47,100 nucleotides of DNA from Paulinella micropora (Eukaryota > Cercozoa > Imbricatea > Euglyphida), in the NCBI GenBank assembly GCA_009731375.1, contig BJOX01000107.1, positions 961,148 through 1,008,247 of the forward strand, given 5' to 3'. Below, piece by piece: positions 47,067 through 47,100 of the stretch. The notes beneath the pieces were generated by a model. It ran no database searches. It had not been told where the DNA came from and saw only the letters and a program-made list of their open reading frames with translations. The position numbers and the translations under genes are program-made. Numbering within the stretch: the first letter of the stretch is position 1; each line of letters begins with the position of its first letter.

Positions 47067-47067
<1 letters not shown>
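46371..47067. other. Right end of window, no gene recognised
   Basis: Mixed sequence with a perfect 20-bp inverted repeat: TGGATGTCTTTCGAATGGTA at 46588-46607 and its complement at 47024-47043. The word CCGCGCTCGA occurs once inside each arm region (near 46623 and 46993). It might be a small non-autonomous element. No open frame of interest. Confidence 0.5.

Positions 47068-47100
<33 letters not shown>
47068..47100. repeat. Terminal poly-G run
   Basis: The window ends in an unbroken run of at least 33 G. It may be genuine, as G tracts also flank the provirus, or a sequencing/assembly artefact at a contig end. Confidence 0.95.

Noticed and set aside
1-47100. tRNA or rRNA genes
   Set aside because: No cloverleaf-like or rRNA-conserved sequence was recognised when reading both strands.

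Overview
The window is nuclear DNA of a eukaryote, most likely a unicellular alga or other protist. It has GT-AG introns, long microsatellites and nested mobile elements, but nothing in it names the species. Its centrepiece is an integrated Polinton-like virus (PLV/Polinton-type provirus) at 865-31828. It is bounded by 265-270 bp terminal inverted repeats that begin 5'-AGTAGT, and it sits inside a G homopolymer that is present directly on both sides, consistent with a 6-bp GGGGGG target duplication.

Layout. 1-864: (AG)n and gene-less host flank. 865-31828: the provirus. Left part: TIR, three small ORFs, then a 10,615-bp Ty3/gypsy LTR retrotransposon (2168-12782) inserted 18 bp upstream of the viral DNA polymerase start. 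Plus strand: protein-primed family-B DNA polymerase (12801-15860, broken) and two paralogous small genes with an ExoX-like C-terminal domain. Minus strand: GIY-YIG endonuclease, a putative virion surface protein, major capsid protein, penton-like minor capsid candidate, adenovirus-type cysteine protease, coiled-coil protein, small basic peptide, FtsK/A32-type packaging ATPase, a small structural candidate, and a long phage-like fibre gene ending in a Peptidase_S74 chaperone. Right part: small genes, retroviral-type (rve) integrase and the right TIR. 32299-38609: a second, degenerate Ty3/gypsy-like element. 40400-44480 (minus): a host MYND zinc-finger gene of at least six exons whose introns are almost entirely simple repeats. 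44517-47100: microsatellite DNA and a gene-less end.

How it fits together. The provirus carries the full PLV/Polinton core: replication (PolB), integration (rve), capsid (MCP, penton-like), packaging (ATPase) and maturation (protease). Many of its genes carry frameshifts, an in-frame stop or a lost start, whereas the retrotransposon inside it is intact over about 8.5 kb and has LTRs differing at only 2 of 237 positions. This reads as an old, decaying provirus hit recently by a retroelement.

Most notable observations: (i) a family of hairpins with a nearly invariant 28-nt core, several lying directly at or overlapping viral stop codons; (ii) a TATA-like box placed within about 15 nt of most viral start codons; (iii) one module of the fibre gene (27750-28093) lying inverted relative to the rest; (iv) a single in-frame UGA separating gag from pol; (v) host introns made of microsatellites. 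All gene calls were made by reading the translations; no database search was possible.
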